In this document: one piece after another, positions 18,233 through 27,670 of the stretch | Numbering within the stretch: position 1 is the first letter of the stretch | Layout: each line of letters opens with the position of its first letter | Assembly: GCF_034092375.1 (NCBI RefSeq) | Contig: NZ_CP139302.1 | Coordinates: 806,001 to 870,000 of the forward strand | Direction of reading: 5' to 3' | DNA: 64,000 bases | From: Prochlorococcus sp. MIT 1300 | GTDB taxonomy: Bacteria; Cyanobacteriota; Cyanobacteriia; PCC-6307; Cyanobiaceae | Program-made: the position numbers and the translations under genes | The notes under the pieces: model-generated | Seen by the model: the letters and a program-made list of their open reading frames with translations, nothing else | Database searches by the model: none | Told to the model about the DNA's origin: nothing

Positions 18233-19567
18233 TCAACGTCCAGCGACTTTTAATACCGTTTTGATAGTTCTGAAAAGAATTAACAAATCCAACCAATTAC
18301 TAAAGTATTTTAGGTAATAGAGATCATAAGAAAGTTTTAGCTCAGAATCTTCAACACTTGCAGCGTAGGGTGCACAAACCTGGGCCCATCCACTCAAGCC
18401 AGGCCTCATCCAATGGCGTTTACGATAATGAGGGATACTTGCTTCAAGCTGAAGTTCCAATTCGGGCCTCTCTGGCCTAGGGCCAATCAAACTCATATCT
18501 CCCCTCACAACATTTACCAATTGAGGCAATTCATCTAGACGAGATCTTCGCAAGAATCGACCAACTCGTGTTATCCGTTGATCACCAGGAACGGTCCATG
18601 TCACAGGTGCATGAGGGGAGGCGACTTTCATCGTTCGCAGTTTTAAAACCTTGAAAGGTTGGCCCAACCAACCACTCCGATCCTGTACATAAAACACAGG
18701 GCCTCGATCCTCTAACCAAATTAAAACTGCTGCAAGAAGAACCAAAGGAGACGTGAATGCCAAAAGAACCAGAGCCAACACAACATCAGCTACACGCTTC
18801 AACTGCCTTTGTGGACTAAATAAAGCATTCCAAGGGATCTCTGAATAACTCAACCAAGGCTCTGGCAATAAGGCCGGTGGAATTCGTTCTAGTTGTCTTT
18901 CCGCCAACGCAAGTGGTGTGCTGATGTTGCATTCCCTAGGATCACGCAGCTCAAATTCTTCTAACAGCTCACGATATTCAGGTTCATATCTCTCACTAGG
19001 GGATACCGCGAGAACCAAAGGACTTGACTGCATAGCCGCTTCTCTGGCAGGCATCCAACGAGGCATTACTCGTCTAGGCGTTTTCCTCCAAGCCTGTAAA
19101 GCTTTTTGGGCTTCGGCCTGTGATCCAACTAAAACTAATTTCGACTCCTCGGCTTGCAAAGCACCTCTTCTGAGACTTACACGAACCAAAAGCGACCAAA
19201 TTGCCGTTGGAATCAACCAAGAGAACTGGCTTCTTCGATGAAGGATACGGATATCATCAGGAGCATTAATAACCCAGCCCAAAATTGCCACAAAGATCAA
19301 GGTGGTAATAAAACAAAGCCCTATACGCTGAATCAAAGTCCAACTTGAAAGGCGAGGCCATCCAAGAACTGTATAAGTGCCCAATAACCAACCAAACAGT
19401 AAATAAGCTGTAATTGTTGAAGCCATCCAAGCTATTTGCCCTTTTAGTGGATGAGGTTCAGACCAGCCGCTTACCAAAAGGGCAAGCACCAGGACCATCC
19501 CGAGCACATCAAGACCCGCACAAAGGAATAAATTTTGACGGGGATCACGCCAGGCCAAGGACTTCAA
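18233..19567 (-). CDS. Bacterial sugar transferase (undecaprenyl-phosphate sugar-1-P transferase type)
   Basis: A 444-residue polyprenyl-phosphate hexose-1-phosphate transferase. The first 110 or so residues hold four hydrophobic spans, a nucleotide-binding-like middle follows, and the C-terminal catalytic domain begins at the span near VADVVLALVLLAFTSPLVLL. Catalytic-domain motifs include FKVLKLRTMKV, SRLDELPQLVNVVRGDMSLI and GPRPERPE, with a KPGLSGW-like RPGLSGWAQV. Such enzymes start lipid-linked glycan assembly at the inner membrane. The only start candidate near the N-terminus is TTG at 19567. It fits the glycan genes at 8.8-12 kb and the nucleotide-sugar genes that follow. Confidence 0.9.
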   Translation of the reverse strand: MKSLAWRDPRQNLFLCAGLDVLGMVLVLALLVSGWSEPHPLKGQIAWMASTITAYLLFGWLLGTYTVLGWPRLSSWTLIQRIGLCFITTLIFVAILGWVINAPDDIRILHRRSQFSWLIPTAIWSLLVRVSLRRGALQAEESKLVLVGSQAEAQKALQAWRKTPRRVMPRWMPAREAAMQSSPLVLAVSPSERYEPEYRELLEEFELRDPRECNISTPLALAERQLERIPPALLPEPWLSYSEIPWNALFSPQRQLKRVADVVLALVLLAFTSPLVLLAAVLIWLEDRGPVFYVQDRSGWLGQPFKVLKLRTMKVASPHAPVTWTVPGDQRITRVGRFLRRSRLDELPQLVNVVRGDMSLIGPRPERPELELQLEASIPHYRKRHWMRPGLSGWAQVCAPYAASVEDSELKLSYDLYYLKYFSNWLDLLILFRTIKTVLKVAGR

Positions 19568-19628
19568 ATCAATTTCAAAAGCCTAGATCGCACTAAAACC
19601 AAGGTCACCAACCTCCAAAGGATTGCTT

Positions 19629-20684
19629 TTAGATCAAACTCTGAATTTCAACTGAATATCCATCTGGATTTGCCATCTGCCAAGTCCAGCTGTCCTTGCA
19701 CATATCCTCCAGGCCTCTTCTGGTGCTCCACCCGAGACGTTTCAAAGCCAAGTCGGGATCGGCAACTGAGCATGCCACGTCACCCTTTCTCCTCGAGGTA
19801 ATGATGTAGGGCAATTTTTTTTGAGAAGCTTTCTCAAAAGCCTTAACAACTTCTAAAACCGAATACCCTCTCCCACTCCCTAAGTTCAAAGTCAAAACCT
19901 GCGGTGCTTCTTGCTGTAAAACATTCAGTGCCGCACTGTGACCTTCCGCAAGATCCATAACGTGAATGTAATCCCTTACAGCACTTCCATCTGAGGTAGG
20001 CCAATCACCCCCAAAGATCTCAACCTTGTCACGTCTACCGACAGCAACTTGACTGACGTAAGGAAACAAATTTGCCGGAGTGCCGTGAGGCGCTTCACCG
20101 AGAAGTCCGCTGGGATGCGCCCCTACAGGATTGAAATATCTCAATCGAGCAATTTTCCAACCAGGTTCACTTGCAGCCACATCAGCCAATAACTGTTCAA
20201 CAGCCGCCTTGGTTTGCCCGTAAGGATTAATTGGACTAACAAGAGCATTCTCGCTAATAGGAACTTCGTTGGGGTAACCATAAATAGTTGCACTACTACT
20301 AAAAACTATCGTCCGACAACCATGTATTCGCATTGCATTTAGTAAGGAACGGCTGCCACCAAGATTTACATCCCAATAATCAAGCGGATCTTCAAAGGAT
20401 TCAGCCACAGCCTTAAGTCCAGCGAAATGCACTACTGCTTCGATGGGACTTGAAGCAATGCTGAATGCACAATCCAAATCATCACTATTACGAATATCAC
20501 CCTCTACTATTTGAATTCTGCTCTTAGCTTTGGGTCCAGCCAACTCAAGGACCCTCCTCAAAGCTTCTGGCGAACTATTAGAAAAATTCTCAATGAGAAC
20601 CAAGTTATGCCCAGCCTCAAGAAGCACCAAGCAGGTGTGACTACCAATAAACCCAGCCCCACCTGTAATCAACAGCTGGGCCAT
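19629..20684 (-). CDS. galE: UDP-glucose 4-epimerase
   Basis: A 351-residue extended short-chain dehydrogenase. NAD binding is shown by LLITGGAGFIGSHTCLVLLE at the N-terminus, and the catalytic Tyr-x3-Lys by PYGQTKAAVEQ after the FSSSATIYGYP segment. Substrate-binding YFNPVGAHPSG and VRDYIHVMDLAEGH are also typical. The reaction interconverts UDP-glucose and UDP-galactose. I chose the ATG at 20684. A TTG four codons upstream extends the frame without adding conserved sequence. It is transcribed in the same direction as the sugar transferase and shares a short divergent region with hisS. Confidence 0.93.
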   Translation of the reverse strand: MAQLLITGGAGFIGSHTCLVLLEAGHNLVLIENFSNSSPEALRRVLELAGPKAKSRIQIVEGDIRNSDDLDCAFSIASSPIEAVVHFAGLKAVAESFEDPLDYWDVNLGGSRSLLNAMRIHGCRTIVFSSSATIYGYPNEVPISENALVSPINPYGQTKAAVEQLLADVAASEPGWKIARLRYFNPVGAHPSGLLGEAPHGTPANLFPYVSQVAVGRRDKVEIFGGDWPTSDGSAVRDYIHVMDLAEGHSAALNVLQQEAPQVLTLNLGSGRGYSVLEVVKAFEKASQKKLPYIITSRRKGDVACSVADPDLALKRLGWSTRRGLEDMCKDSWTWQMANPDGYSVEIQSLI

Positions 20685-20743
20685 AAAAGACTGCAACTAT
20701 TTTGACAGCCACGATAAGTGGTTGACCGCCTTAATCCCGCAAT

Positions 20744-22030
20744 ATGGCAGAAGCAAAAAACCTTTTTGTGGAGAAATTACAGTCTCTAAGAGGCATGGTG
20801 GATCTCTTACCCCACGAAACAATTGTCTGGCAAAAAATCGAGGCAACCGCCCAGCGTCATTTCAAACGAGCCTCAGTCTCTGAAATACGCACCCCACTTT
20901 TAGAAGTCACCGATCTATTTGCTCGTGGGATTGGAGAGGCAACTGACGTTGTCGGGAAAGAAATGTATTCCTTTTCTGACAAAGGTGGAAGGAATTGCAC
21001 TCTTAGACCTGAAGGAACAGCCTCAGTAGTGCGTGCGGCAATTCAACACGGGTTAACCAAGCAAGGGTCACAAAGGTTTTGGTATTCAGGCCCCATGTTT
21101 CGATACGAGAGGCCTCAGGCAGGCCGACAGAGGCAATTTCATCAATTAGGGCTGGAGTTCTTAGGCTTTAGTGATCCCAGAAGCGATGTTGAAGCGATCT
21201 CAATTGCATGGGATTTGCTTAGTGAACTTGGTATTGGTGAACTAAAACTTGAGCTCAATTCTCTCGGAGACAAAGAAGACAGAGTTTCTTATAGGAATCA
21301 TCTCGTAACTTGGCTTGAACAAAGACGTGAGCTCTTAGATGAAGAGTCGCGAGAACGACTAGAGAAAAATCCATTGCGAATTCTTGACTCAAAAAATCCA
21401 AAAACAAAAGAGCTATTACTTGATGCACCAAAACTTACAAAAACTTTGGGGCATAAAAGTTTGGAAAGATTTGAAAAAGTACAAGCTGGTCTAAATGATC
21501 TTGAGATTCCATTCCAACTAAACCCAAGTCTGGTAAGGGGATTGGATTACTACAGTCATACAGCCTTTGAGATCACGTCCTCACAGCTCGGAGCCCAAGC
21601 CACTGTCTGTGGTGGTGGCAGATATGACGGACTAGTCGAACAACTGGGTGGACCTGCTACATCAGCCATAGGCTGGGCTCTGGGAATGGAAAGACTAGTA
21701 CTGCTTCTTTCTCAAGCTAAACAAAATAATCTTGCAACGAAACCTGATATCTATATAGTTAATCGTGGGATTGAAGCTGAGTCTCTAGCACTAGTATTAG
21801 CCAGAAAACTACGCAGTAAAGGGCAAATAGTGGAAATAGATCTTTCAGGATCTGCCTTTGGAAAGCAATTGAAACGAGCAAATCGTAGTGGTGCCGAATT
21901 AGCTTTGCTGATTGGCGAAGATGAAGCGGCACAACAACAGGCCATAATTAAAGAACTAAATACCAAAAACCTAGAAGGCCCATCAGACAAGAGGGTCACA
22001 ATCGAAAGTCTTTTAGCAAGATTCGCCTAA
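20744..22030 (+). CDS. hisS: Histidyl-tRNA synthetase
   Basis: A 428-residue class II aminoacyl-tRNA synthetase. Motif 1 lies in the [18 protein letters not shown] region, [13 protein letters not shown] binds substrate, and motif 2 is [20 protein letters not shown]. The histidine-specific [13 protein letters not shown] and [14 protein letters not shown] follow, then motif 3 in [11 protein letters not shown]. The last 100 residues are the anticodon-binding domain. It charges tRNA-His in the cytoplasm. The ATG start is clear and the length is normal. The ugd gene starts 29 bases downstream. Confidence 0.96.
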   Translation: MAEAKNLFVEKLQSLRGMVDLLPHETIVWQKIEATAQRHFKRASVSEIRTPLLEVTDLFARGIGEATDVVGKEMYSFSDKGGRNCTLRPEGTASVVRAAIQHGLTKQGSQRFWYSGPMFRYERPQAGRQRQFHQLGLEFLGFSDPRSDVEAISIAWDLLSELGIGELKLELNSLGDKEDRVSYRNHLVTWLEQRRELLDEESRERLEKNPLRILDSKNPKTKELLLDAPKLTKTLGHKSLERFEKVQAGLNDLEIPFQLNPSLVRGLDYYSHTAFEITSSQLGAQATVCGGGRYDGLVEQLGGPATSAIGWALGMERLVLLLSQAKQNNLATKPDIYIVNRGIEAESLALVLARKLRSKGQIVEIDLSGSAFGKQLKRANRSGAELALLIGEDEAAQQQAIIKELNTKNLEGPSDKRVTIESLLARFA

Positions 22031-22059
22031 GTTGCCGGCATCAGCCCTAGGAATTCTGT

Positions 22060-23511
22060 GTGAAAACTCCTCTAACTGAAATAAGAAATATCTGCTGCAT
22101 TGGGGCTGGCTACGTTGGTGGCCCAACCATGGCTGTAATCGCAGATAGATGCCCCAAGATTCAGGTCAATGTTGTAGATCTGAATGAGAGTCGAATAGCC
22201 GCTTGGAATGACAGTGATTTAAGCAATCTGCCAATTTATGAGCCTGGGCTCGACAAAATTGTTCAAAGAGCACGAGGGCGAAACCTATATTTTTCAACAG
22301 AAGTCGAGCCTTCAATCGCCAATGCAGACATGGTGTTTATCTCGGTGAACACCCCAACAAAAACAAGAGGACTTGGATCAGGTCAAGCAAGTGACTTGAG
22401 ATGGGTGGAGGCCTGTGCGAGACAAGTAGCTAAATGCGCTCAAGGCCATACCATCGTTGTTGAAAAAAGTACCTTGCCTGTAAGAACGGCGGAAACAATA
22501 CAAGCAATTCTCCAAGCTTCCCAAGGGCCACAGTCAAACGGTGAACCGAGAAGCTTTGTCGTCTTGTCAAACCCTGAATTCTTGGCTGAAGGCACTGCTA
22601 TTAAAGATCTAGAAACTCCCGACAGGGTTCTAATAGGCGGAGAAGATTCACATGCGATCGAATCTCTTGCAAGCATTTATAACAAGTGGGTTCCTTCCGA
22701 AAAGATCTTAAGAACCAATCTATGGAGTAGCGAGTTATCCAAACTCACTGCGAATGCCTTTCTCGCTCAACGAATTAGCTCAATCAACTCAGTGGCAGCT
22801 CTATGCGAATTAACTGGAGCAGACGTGAAAGAAGTTGCAAAAGCGATTGGCTCTGATACTCGAATCGGATCAAAATTTCTAAACTCAGGCCCTGGCTTTG
22901 GTGGGAGCTGCTTTCAAAAAGACATTCTTAATCTCGTATACCTTTCTAGATATTTTGGCCTACCTGAAGTAGCAGACTATTGGCAAAATGTTGTCACACT
23001 AAATACTTGGCAACAGGATCGAATAGCTCGCTTAGTTGTTAAAAATCTTTTTGGAACAGTTACAGGGAAAAGGCTTGCCCTATTCGGTTTTGCATTCAAA
23101 GCAAATACAAATGACACTCGTGAAGCACCTGCAATTCGTATTGCAAAAGATCTACTTGATGAAGGGGCTCAACTTGCTATCTACGATCCAAAAGTGGAAT
23201 CATTGCAGATTGCTAGTGACCTTAAACTCCCGCAAATTACTCCACCAAGTCTAAAGGCTGGGCCTAGCAAGGCGGAACTTAGTGGAGAAGGAACCTGGTG
23301 GCCTTGTTCGAAAGTAGAGGAAGCAGTCTCTGGTGCCGATGCTGTACTAATACTTACTGAATGGAGCCAATTTAGGGGACTAAATTGGGACGAATTGGCT
23401 CAACTTATGCGCAAGCCTGCTTGGGTTTTCGATACACGTGGAATTGTCAACAAAGAGGAAGTAACTTCCGCTGGACTTAAGATCTGGCGTGTAGGAGATG
23501 GGGCTACTTGA
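22060..23511 (+). CDS. ugd: UDP-glucose 6-dehydrogenase
   Basis: A 483-residue enzyme that oxidises UDP-glucose to UDP-glucuronate. NAD binding is at CCIGAGYVGGPTMAVIAD near the start, and the catalytic cysteine is Cys284 in GFGGSCFQKDIL. The C-terminal UDP-binding domain begins around FGFAFKANTNDTREAPA. The length and ...NVVDLNESRIAAWN... region resemble the longer eukaryote-type UGDH form rather than the short bacterial form. The start is GTG at 22060. Its stop overlaps the start of the next gene by 4 bases, so the two consecutive steps of UDP-galacturonate synthesis are translationally coupled. Confidence 0.94.
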   Translation: MKTPLTEIRNICCIGAGYVGGPTMAVIADRCPKIQVNVVDLNESRIAAWNDSDLSNLPIYEPGLDKIVQRARGRNLYFSTEVEPSIANADMVFISVNTPTKTRGLGSGQASDLRWVEACARQVAKCAQGHTIVVEKSTLPVRTAETIQAILQASQGPQSNGEPRSFVVLSNPEFLAEGTAIKDLETPDRVLIGGEDSHAIESLASIYNKWVPSEKILRTNLWSSELSKLTANAFLAQRISSINSVAALCELTGADVKEVAKAIGSDTRIGSKFLNSGPGFGGSCFQKDILNLVYLSRYFGLPEVADYWQNVVTLNTWQQDRIARLVVKNLFGTVTGKRLALFGFAFKANTNDTREAPAIRIAKDLLDEGAQLAIYDPKVESLQIASDLKLPQITPPSLKAGPSKAELSGEGTWWPCSKVEEAVSGADAVLILTEWSQFRGLNWDELAQLMRKPAWVFDTRGIVNKEEVTSAGLKIWRVGDGAT

Positions 23512-24530
23512 AACGCACCTTTCTGGTTACCGGTGCAGCGGGATTTATTGGAGCCGCCCTAGTTCACCGTTTATTAGCTAAAGGCGAACGTGTTATAGGT
23601 ATTGACAACATCAACCACTACTACGACCCAGCTTTAAAAGAGGCTCGACTTAAGCAAATTGAACTATCTGAATTTTCTGCAAACTGGTCCTTTAAGAAAC
23701 TTGCTTTAGAAGATAAGCATTCTCTTTCAGAAATCTTCCAATCAGAAAAGCCTGAAGTAGTTGTTAATTTAGCTGCCCAAGCAGGAGTACGTTACTCCAT
23801 AAAGAATCCAGCTGTATATATCCAATCAAACCTTGTGGGATTTGGACACATACTTGAGTGCTGTCGACACAATAATGTGCAACACCTTGTGTATGCATCT
23901 AGTAGTTCTGTGTATGGAGGAAATCGTGAGCTCCCTTTCCATGAAAAACAAGCAGTTAACCATCCTGTCAGTCTTTATGCTGCGACAAAAAAAGCAAACG
24001 AACTTATGGCACATACTTATAGTCACCTCTACAACTTACCTGCTACAGGACTACGTTTTTTTACTGTCTATGGACCATGGGGTCGTCCAGACATGGCTCC
24101 AATGATTTTTGCAAAATCGATTTTAGAAAAAACACCTATTAAAGTTTTTAATCATGGTCAAATGCAAAGAGACTTCACCTATATCGATGACATAGTTGAA
24201 GGGGTATTGCGTTGTTGCTACAAAACAGCAACAATCGATTCTAGTTTTAATCCTCAACACCCTGATCCCTCAACCGCAGCAGCACCACACAGAATTTTTA
24301 ATATTGGCAACTCACAACCAGTTGATTTACTTAAATTCATAGAAGTATTAGAAGACGCTCTTGGTACCATTGCAATAAAAGATTTTCAACCTATTCAACC
24401 TGGAGATGTTGTAAAAACAGCAGCAGACACAAGTGCCCTAGAAACCTGGGTCAACTTCAGACCCTATACAAATATTGAGCAAGGAATTAAACTATTTGCT
24501 GACTGGTACCGCAACTTCTATAAAAGTTAA
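23508..24530 (+). CDS. NAD-dependent epimerase, probable UDP-glucuronate 4-epimerase
   Basis: A 340-residue extended SDR enzyme. FLVTGAAGFIGAALVHRLL binds NAD, SSSSVYGGN carries the catalytic Ser, and the Tyr-x3-Lys pair is in SLYAATKKANE. The segment GIDNINHYYDPALKEARL and the RFFTVYGPWGRPDMAP motif are characteristic of UDP-glucuronate (galacturonate) 4-epimerases. The start TTG at 23508 overlaps the ugd stop. Coupling to ugd supports conversion of UDP-GlcA to UDP-GalA for cell-surface polysaccharide. Its stop codon lies in an 11-base inverted repeat shared with convergent mtnA. Confidence 0.88.
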   Translation: MKRTFLVTGAAGFIGAALVHRLLAKGERVIGIDNINHYYDPALKEARLKQIELSEFSANWSFKKLALEDKHSLSEIFQSEKPEVVVNLAAQAGVRYSIKNPAVYIQSNLVGFGHILECCRHNNVQHLVYASSSSVYGGNRELPFHEKQAVNHPVSLYAATKKANELMAHTYSHLYNLPATGLRFFTVYGPWGRPDMAPMIFAKSILEKTPIKVFNHGQMQRDFTYIDDIVEGVLRCCYKTATIDSSFNPQHPDPSTAAAPHRIFNIGNSQPVDLLKFIEVLEDALGTIAIKDFQPIQPGDVVKTAADTSALETWVNFRPYTNIEQGIKLFADWYRNFYKS

Positions 24531-24555
24531 ATTGATAGAGATACATCAATTTAAC
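24521..24555 (-). terminator. Hairpin spanning both stop codons of convergent epimerase and mtnA genes
   Basis: The 11-base arms GTTAAATTGAT (24526-24536) and ATCAATTTAAC (24545-24555) are perfect inverted repeats around an 8-base loop. On the minus strand the hairpin is followed by TTTTA, so it should end mtnA transcription. On the plus strand no T run follows. Both genes' stop codons are inside the arms. Confidence 0.6.
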
Positions 24556-25663
24556 TGCAAGAATAGATAGCCTCTAATCCTTCCTCAGTTGCAGCCAAAA
24601 TTCCTTTATCAGTAATAAAAGCAGTTACCAACCGGGCGGGCGTAATATCAAAGGCAGGGTTAAAAGTTTTAGCAAAATCAGGCACTAATTTAACGGATGC
24701 AATATCAACTCCACCATTTAGAGAAAGTAAACGACCTGGTATTTGCTTTACCTCATTTTCTGAACGTATTTCTATGGGTATCTCAGCAAGTCCTTCTTTA
24801 ATCGACCAGTCAATTGTCGAAATAGGAAGTGCTACATAGAAAGGAATATTATTGTCATATGCCGCTAAAGCCTTTAAATAAGTACCAATCTTATTGCACA
24901 CATCACCGGTTTTAGTTGTTCGATCAGTACCCACTAAAACCAAATCTACCTGATTATTTTGCATTAAATATCCTCCAGCATTATCAACAATGACAGTATG
25001 GGGAATTCCTTCACAACCAAGCTCATAAGAGGTGAGACTGGCACCTTGATTTCGAGGTCTAGTTTCATCTACCCAAACATGAAGATTTACACCCTTGCGA
25101 AAAGCTTTATATATCGGCGCTAGAGCTGTCCCCCAATCAACTGTCGCGAGCCAACCAGCATTGCAATGAGTAAGAATTTGAATTGGCAAGTCTTCACCTT
25201 TCAGGCACTTGTCTTCTGCAAGTTTTTGCAAAATTGACAGCCCATAAGTGCCAATTGCATCACAACAAGCCACGTCTTCAGCAACTATTAATCCAACTTC
25301 CCTTTTTGCAGCTTCAGCACGCTCACTTTGAGGAAGTAGAAATACTGCTTTTCTCATTCTTTCTAATGCCCATCGCAAATTGACAGCAGTGGGCCTAGTA
25401 GCCATCAGATTTTTTATCGCAATATTTAGAGCCTTATCAGTAGCGTCTGACTGCAATGCAAGCATTAGTCCATAGGCACCGGTAACGCCAATCAATGGTG
25501 CGCCTCGAACAACCATCGACTTAATAGCATCAGCTGCATCTTGCCAAGTCCTCAGAGTTTTGGTTTTAAAAACATGAGGCAACTTCCTTTGATCAATAAC
25601 CCCCACAGAGCATCCATCTTCCCCCAACCAAATACTGCGCCAAGCTTTGTTTCCAATATTCAT
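24551..25663 (-). CDS. mtnA: S-methyl-5-thioribose-1-phosphate isomerase
   Basis: A 370-residue enzyme of the eIF2B-like isomerase family. Key features are MVVRGAPLIGVTGAYGLML, the catalytic cysteine in LTHCNAGWLAT, and the catalytic aspartate region VGTDRTTKTGDVCNKIGTY. It converts methylthioribose-1-phosphate to methylthioribulose-1-phosphate in methionine salvage. I start it at the ATG at 25663; a TTG two codons upstream is the alternative. It is divergent from mtnP, which makes its substrate. Confidence 0.94.
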   Translation of the reverse strand: MNIGNKAWRSIWLGEDGCSVGVIDQRKLPHVFKTKTLRTWQDAADAIKSMVVRGAPLIGVTGAYGLMLALQSDATDKALNIAIKNLMATRPTAVNLRWALERMRKAVFLLPQSERAEAAKREVGLIVAEDVACCDAIGTYGLSILQKLAEDKCLKGEDLPIQILTHCNAGWLATVDWGTALAPIYKAFRKGVNLHVWVDETRPRNQGASLTSYELGCEGIPHTVIVDNAGGYLMQNNQVDLVLVGTDRTTKTGDVCNKIGTYLKALAAYDNNIPFYVALPISTIDWSIKEGLAEIPIEIRSENEVKQIPGRLLSLNGGVDIASVKLVPDFAKTFNPAFDITPARLVTAFITDKGILAATEEGLEAIYSCS

Positions 25664-25802
25664 ACTCAAAAGCCGATGTCATTGAATGGTTTTGATCTGA
25701 GAGCCAATCCACACAAACGCAACTTCCATTGAATTCGAAAGGAGAGATTCCCTCACAACAAACCTCCCAATCCTGATTAGCATAGAAATATGTATTAATA
25801 CC

Positions 25803-26732
25803 TTGAAGCCACTCTTCTTGGATTATTCGAAGCCCTTTTCTCTTGAAGATGCTCGCATAGGAGTACTAGGTGGAAGTGGCCTTTATTCAATGGAGGGACT
25901 CGAAAATCTTCGAGAGGTTGAAGTTGATACTCCGTATGGGAAACCTTCCGACGACTTGAGGATAGGTTCACTTGAAGATATTGAAGTCGTTTTTCTTGCT
26001 AGGCATGGTCGGAACCATACCTTCACTCCAACTGAAGTTCCATATAGAGCAAATATTTGGGCTTTACGCTCCTTAGGGGTTCGCTGGATACTGTCCCCCT
26101 CAGCAGTTGGATCGCTGCAAGAAGAAATAAGACCTCTAGACATGGTGGTCCCAGATCAATTCATTGATAGAACCCATCAAAGGCCCCTAAGTTTTTTTGC
26201 GAATGGAGCAGTTGCCCACGTTTCAATGGCTGACCCGTTCTGCCTTAACCTTTCCCGTCTACTAATAGAAATAGGTGAAAAATTAATGCCAGAAGGTAGA
26301 CAGTTGCATAGGGGGGGCATTTATCTAGCCATGGAAGGACCAGCATTTTCAACTAGAGCAGAATCAAACTTATATAGGAGTTGGGGATGCAAAGTTATAG
26401 GTATGACAAATCACACTGAGGCCCGTTTAGCACGAGAGGCCGAAATTGCATATGCCTCCCTATCGATGGTTACTGACTATGACTGCTGGTCACAAGAGCA
26501 AAGCAATGTAAGTGTAGAAATGGTTATTGATAATCTCAAATCAAACGCAGAGGTAGGTAACAGAATAATGATCTCTACTATTCAAAAGATTGCACAAACA
26601 AGACCTAAAAGTGAGGCTCATACTGCATTAAGAGATGGTTTAATGACTCAAAAGGAAAAAGTTCCCAACAAGACTAGAAAGAAACTTGATTTATTTACCA
26701 GTCCTTACTGGGGAAACTTTGAACAATCTTGA
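25803..26732 (+). CDS. mtnP: S-methyl-5'-thioadenosine phosphorylase
   Basis: A 309-residue purine nucleoside phosphorylase-family enzyme. IGVLGGSGLYSMEGL binds phosphate, FLARHGRNHTFTPTEVPYRA is the conserved active-site segment, and MEGPAFSTRAESNL with GMTNHTEARLAREAEI completes the substrate site. It phosphorolyses methylthioadenosine to adenine and methylthioribose-1-phosphate, the substrate of MtnA encoded divergently 139 bases away. The start is TTG at 25803, as no ATG precedes the conserved N-terminus. The C-terminus is somewhat longer than usual and Lys-rich. Confidence 0.92.
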   Translation: MKPLFLDYSKPFSLEDARIGVLGGSGLYSMEGLENLREVEVDTPYGKPSDDLRIGSLEDIEVVFLARHGRNHTFTPTEVPYRANIWALRSLGVRWILSPSAVGSLQEEIRPLDMVVPDQFIDRTHQRPLSFFANGAVAHVSMADPFCLNLSRLLIEIGEKLMPEGRQLHRGGIYLAMEGPAFSTRAESNLYRSWGCKVIGMTNHTEARLAREAEIAYASLSMVTDYDCWSQEQSNVSVEMVIDNLKSNAEVGNRIMISTIQKIAQTRPKSEAHTALRDGLMTQKEKVPNKTRKKLDLFTSPYWGNFEQS

Positions 26733-26759
26733 ATAACAGTAATGTCAAATCCTAATTAA

Positions 26760-26791
26760 CAAAAAAAAAGAGTCTCTTATGTAGAGACTCT
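26760..26791 (-). terminator. Rho-independent terminator of the psbEFLJ operon
   Basis: The arms GAGTCTCT (26770-26777) and AGAGACTC (26783-26790) form a perfect 8-base stem with a 5-base loop. Read on the minus strand, the stem is followed by a run of nine or more Ts. It lies 23 bases after the psbJ stop codon. Confidence 0.88.
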
Positions 26792-26813
26792 CCAAAGTTC
26801 TGGAGCTTGTTTG

Positions 26814-27011
26814 TCAAGCAGAACCAACTCCGGTATAAGAACCATAGAAGAAGGTTCCTAGGACAAAAATAACTGCAATACCACCAGCGGTAGCAACTAG
26901 CCATAAAGGAAGAGAGCCTTCAGTCCACCTGCGTTCCCATGAAACAGCTGGTCGACCGTCAGGCAAACGATCTGGAATACGTCCGTCTGGGCCCTTGAGT
27001 TTGGTGCTCAT
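26814..27011 (-). CDS. psbJ: Photosystem II protein J
   Basis: A 65-residue single-span thylakoid protein. It ends with the typical [20 protein letters not shown] span and [11 protein letters not shown]. PsbJ sits near cytochrome b559 and affects plastoquinone exchange and PSII assembly. I start it at the ATG at 27011 ([19 protein letters not shown]); the longer frame reads back into the psbL gene region and is not supported. It is last in psbE-F-L-J, 13 bases after psbL, and a terminator follows. Confidence 0.95.
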   Translation of the reverse strand: MSTKLKGPDGRIPDRLPDGRPAVSWERRWTEGSLPLWLVATAGGIAVIFVLGTFFYGSYTGVGSA

Positions 27012-27024
27012 AGTTAGGAAAGGG

Positions 27025-27144
27025 TCAGTTGAAGAAATAGCTGGTGAACAACACTCCCATGACAAAAACAAGCAATAGCCCTAAATAAAGGCTGGTGCGG
27101 TTCAGTTCAACCGGCAGGTTGTTTGGATTCGGATTGCGCTCCAT
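27025..27144 (-). CDS. psbL: Photosystem II protein L
   Basis: A 39-residue protein read directly from the minus strand: [20 protein letters not shown], then a single membrane span ending [10 protein letters not shown]. This is the exact size and pattern of cyanobacterial PsbL, found at the PSII dimer interface near the QB and QA sites. It lies 15 bases after psbF and 13 before psbJ. Confidence 0.96.
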   Translation of the reverse strand: MERNPNPNNLPVELNRTSLYLGLLLVFVMGVLFTSYFFN

Positions 27145-27159
27145 AGTTATCAGAAGTAA

Positions 27160-27309
27160 TCAGCGTCGGATAAATTGCATGGCAGCAATCGCACCAAGGA
27201 AGAACACCGTTGGGATGGCCAAGGTGTGAACTGCAAGCCACCGAACAGTAAAGATCGGATAAGTACGAACGTTGGTGGCCTGAAGCGGATTGGATGATGA
27301 TTGAGTCAT
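27160..27309 (-). CDS. psbF: Cytochrome b559 subunit beta
   Basis: A 49-residue protein read from the minus strand, beginning [20 protein letters not shown] and ending [10 protein letters not shown]. His28 in [11 protein letters not shown] is the axial haem ligand that pairs with the PsbE histidine to hold the b559 haem in photosystem II. It starts 3 bases after the psbE stop and precedes psbL by 15 bases. Confidence 0.96.
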   Translation of the reverse strand: MTQSSSNPLQATNVRTYPIFTVRWLAVHTLAIPTVFFLGAIAAMQFIRR

Positions 27310-27312
27310 GAC

Positions 27313-27561
27313 TTATTGCAAGCGCAGGTCTAGTTGGGACTTCGATTCGAAGCGCTGGCTCACAACTGGAGCCTTAGTTTCAGACGCCTGGTAATAAGCA
27401 TCTGGTCGTGGAGTTCCGAAGGTGTCATAGGCAAGGCCTGTAGACACAAACAAGAATCCTGCAATGAAGATCGCCGGCAGGGTCACAGCATGGATAATCC
27501 AATAACGGACACTGGTGATGATCTCAAAAAACGGGCGTTCCCCGGTAGAGCCGGCAGCCAT
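27313..27561 (-). CDS. psbE: Cytochrome b559 subunit alpha
   Basis: An 82-residue single-span thylakoid protein. His24 in [13 protein letters not shown] is the haem ligand on the alpha side of cytochrome b559, and the lumenal part [11 protein letters not shown] is highly conserved. It is essential for photosystem II assembly and is first of the psbEFLJ run. The assembly-factor genes ycf48 and rubA lie upstream on the same strand, the order seen in most cyanobacteria. Confidence 0.97.
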   Translation of the reverse strand: MAAGSTGERPFFEIITSVRYWIIHAVTLPAIFIAGFLFVSTGLAYDTFGTPRPDAYYQASETKAPVVSQRFESKSQLDLRLQ

Positions 27562-27670
27562 AGCCTCGCGCGTATCAGCTTGATGATCTTATCAAGGTTG
27601 TGCTTGAAGACTGGGGATGAATATGGGGCTTGGTTACACAGCGTTGTGGATTTGATGCTTAAAGGCCGAT

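Noticed and set aside
27012-27071. Longer psbJ start
   Set aside because: It would run through the psbL coding region; the ATG at 27011 gives the standard 65-residue PsbJ.
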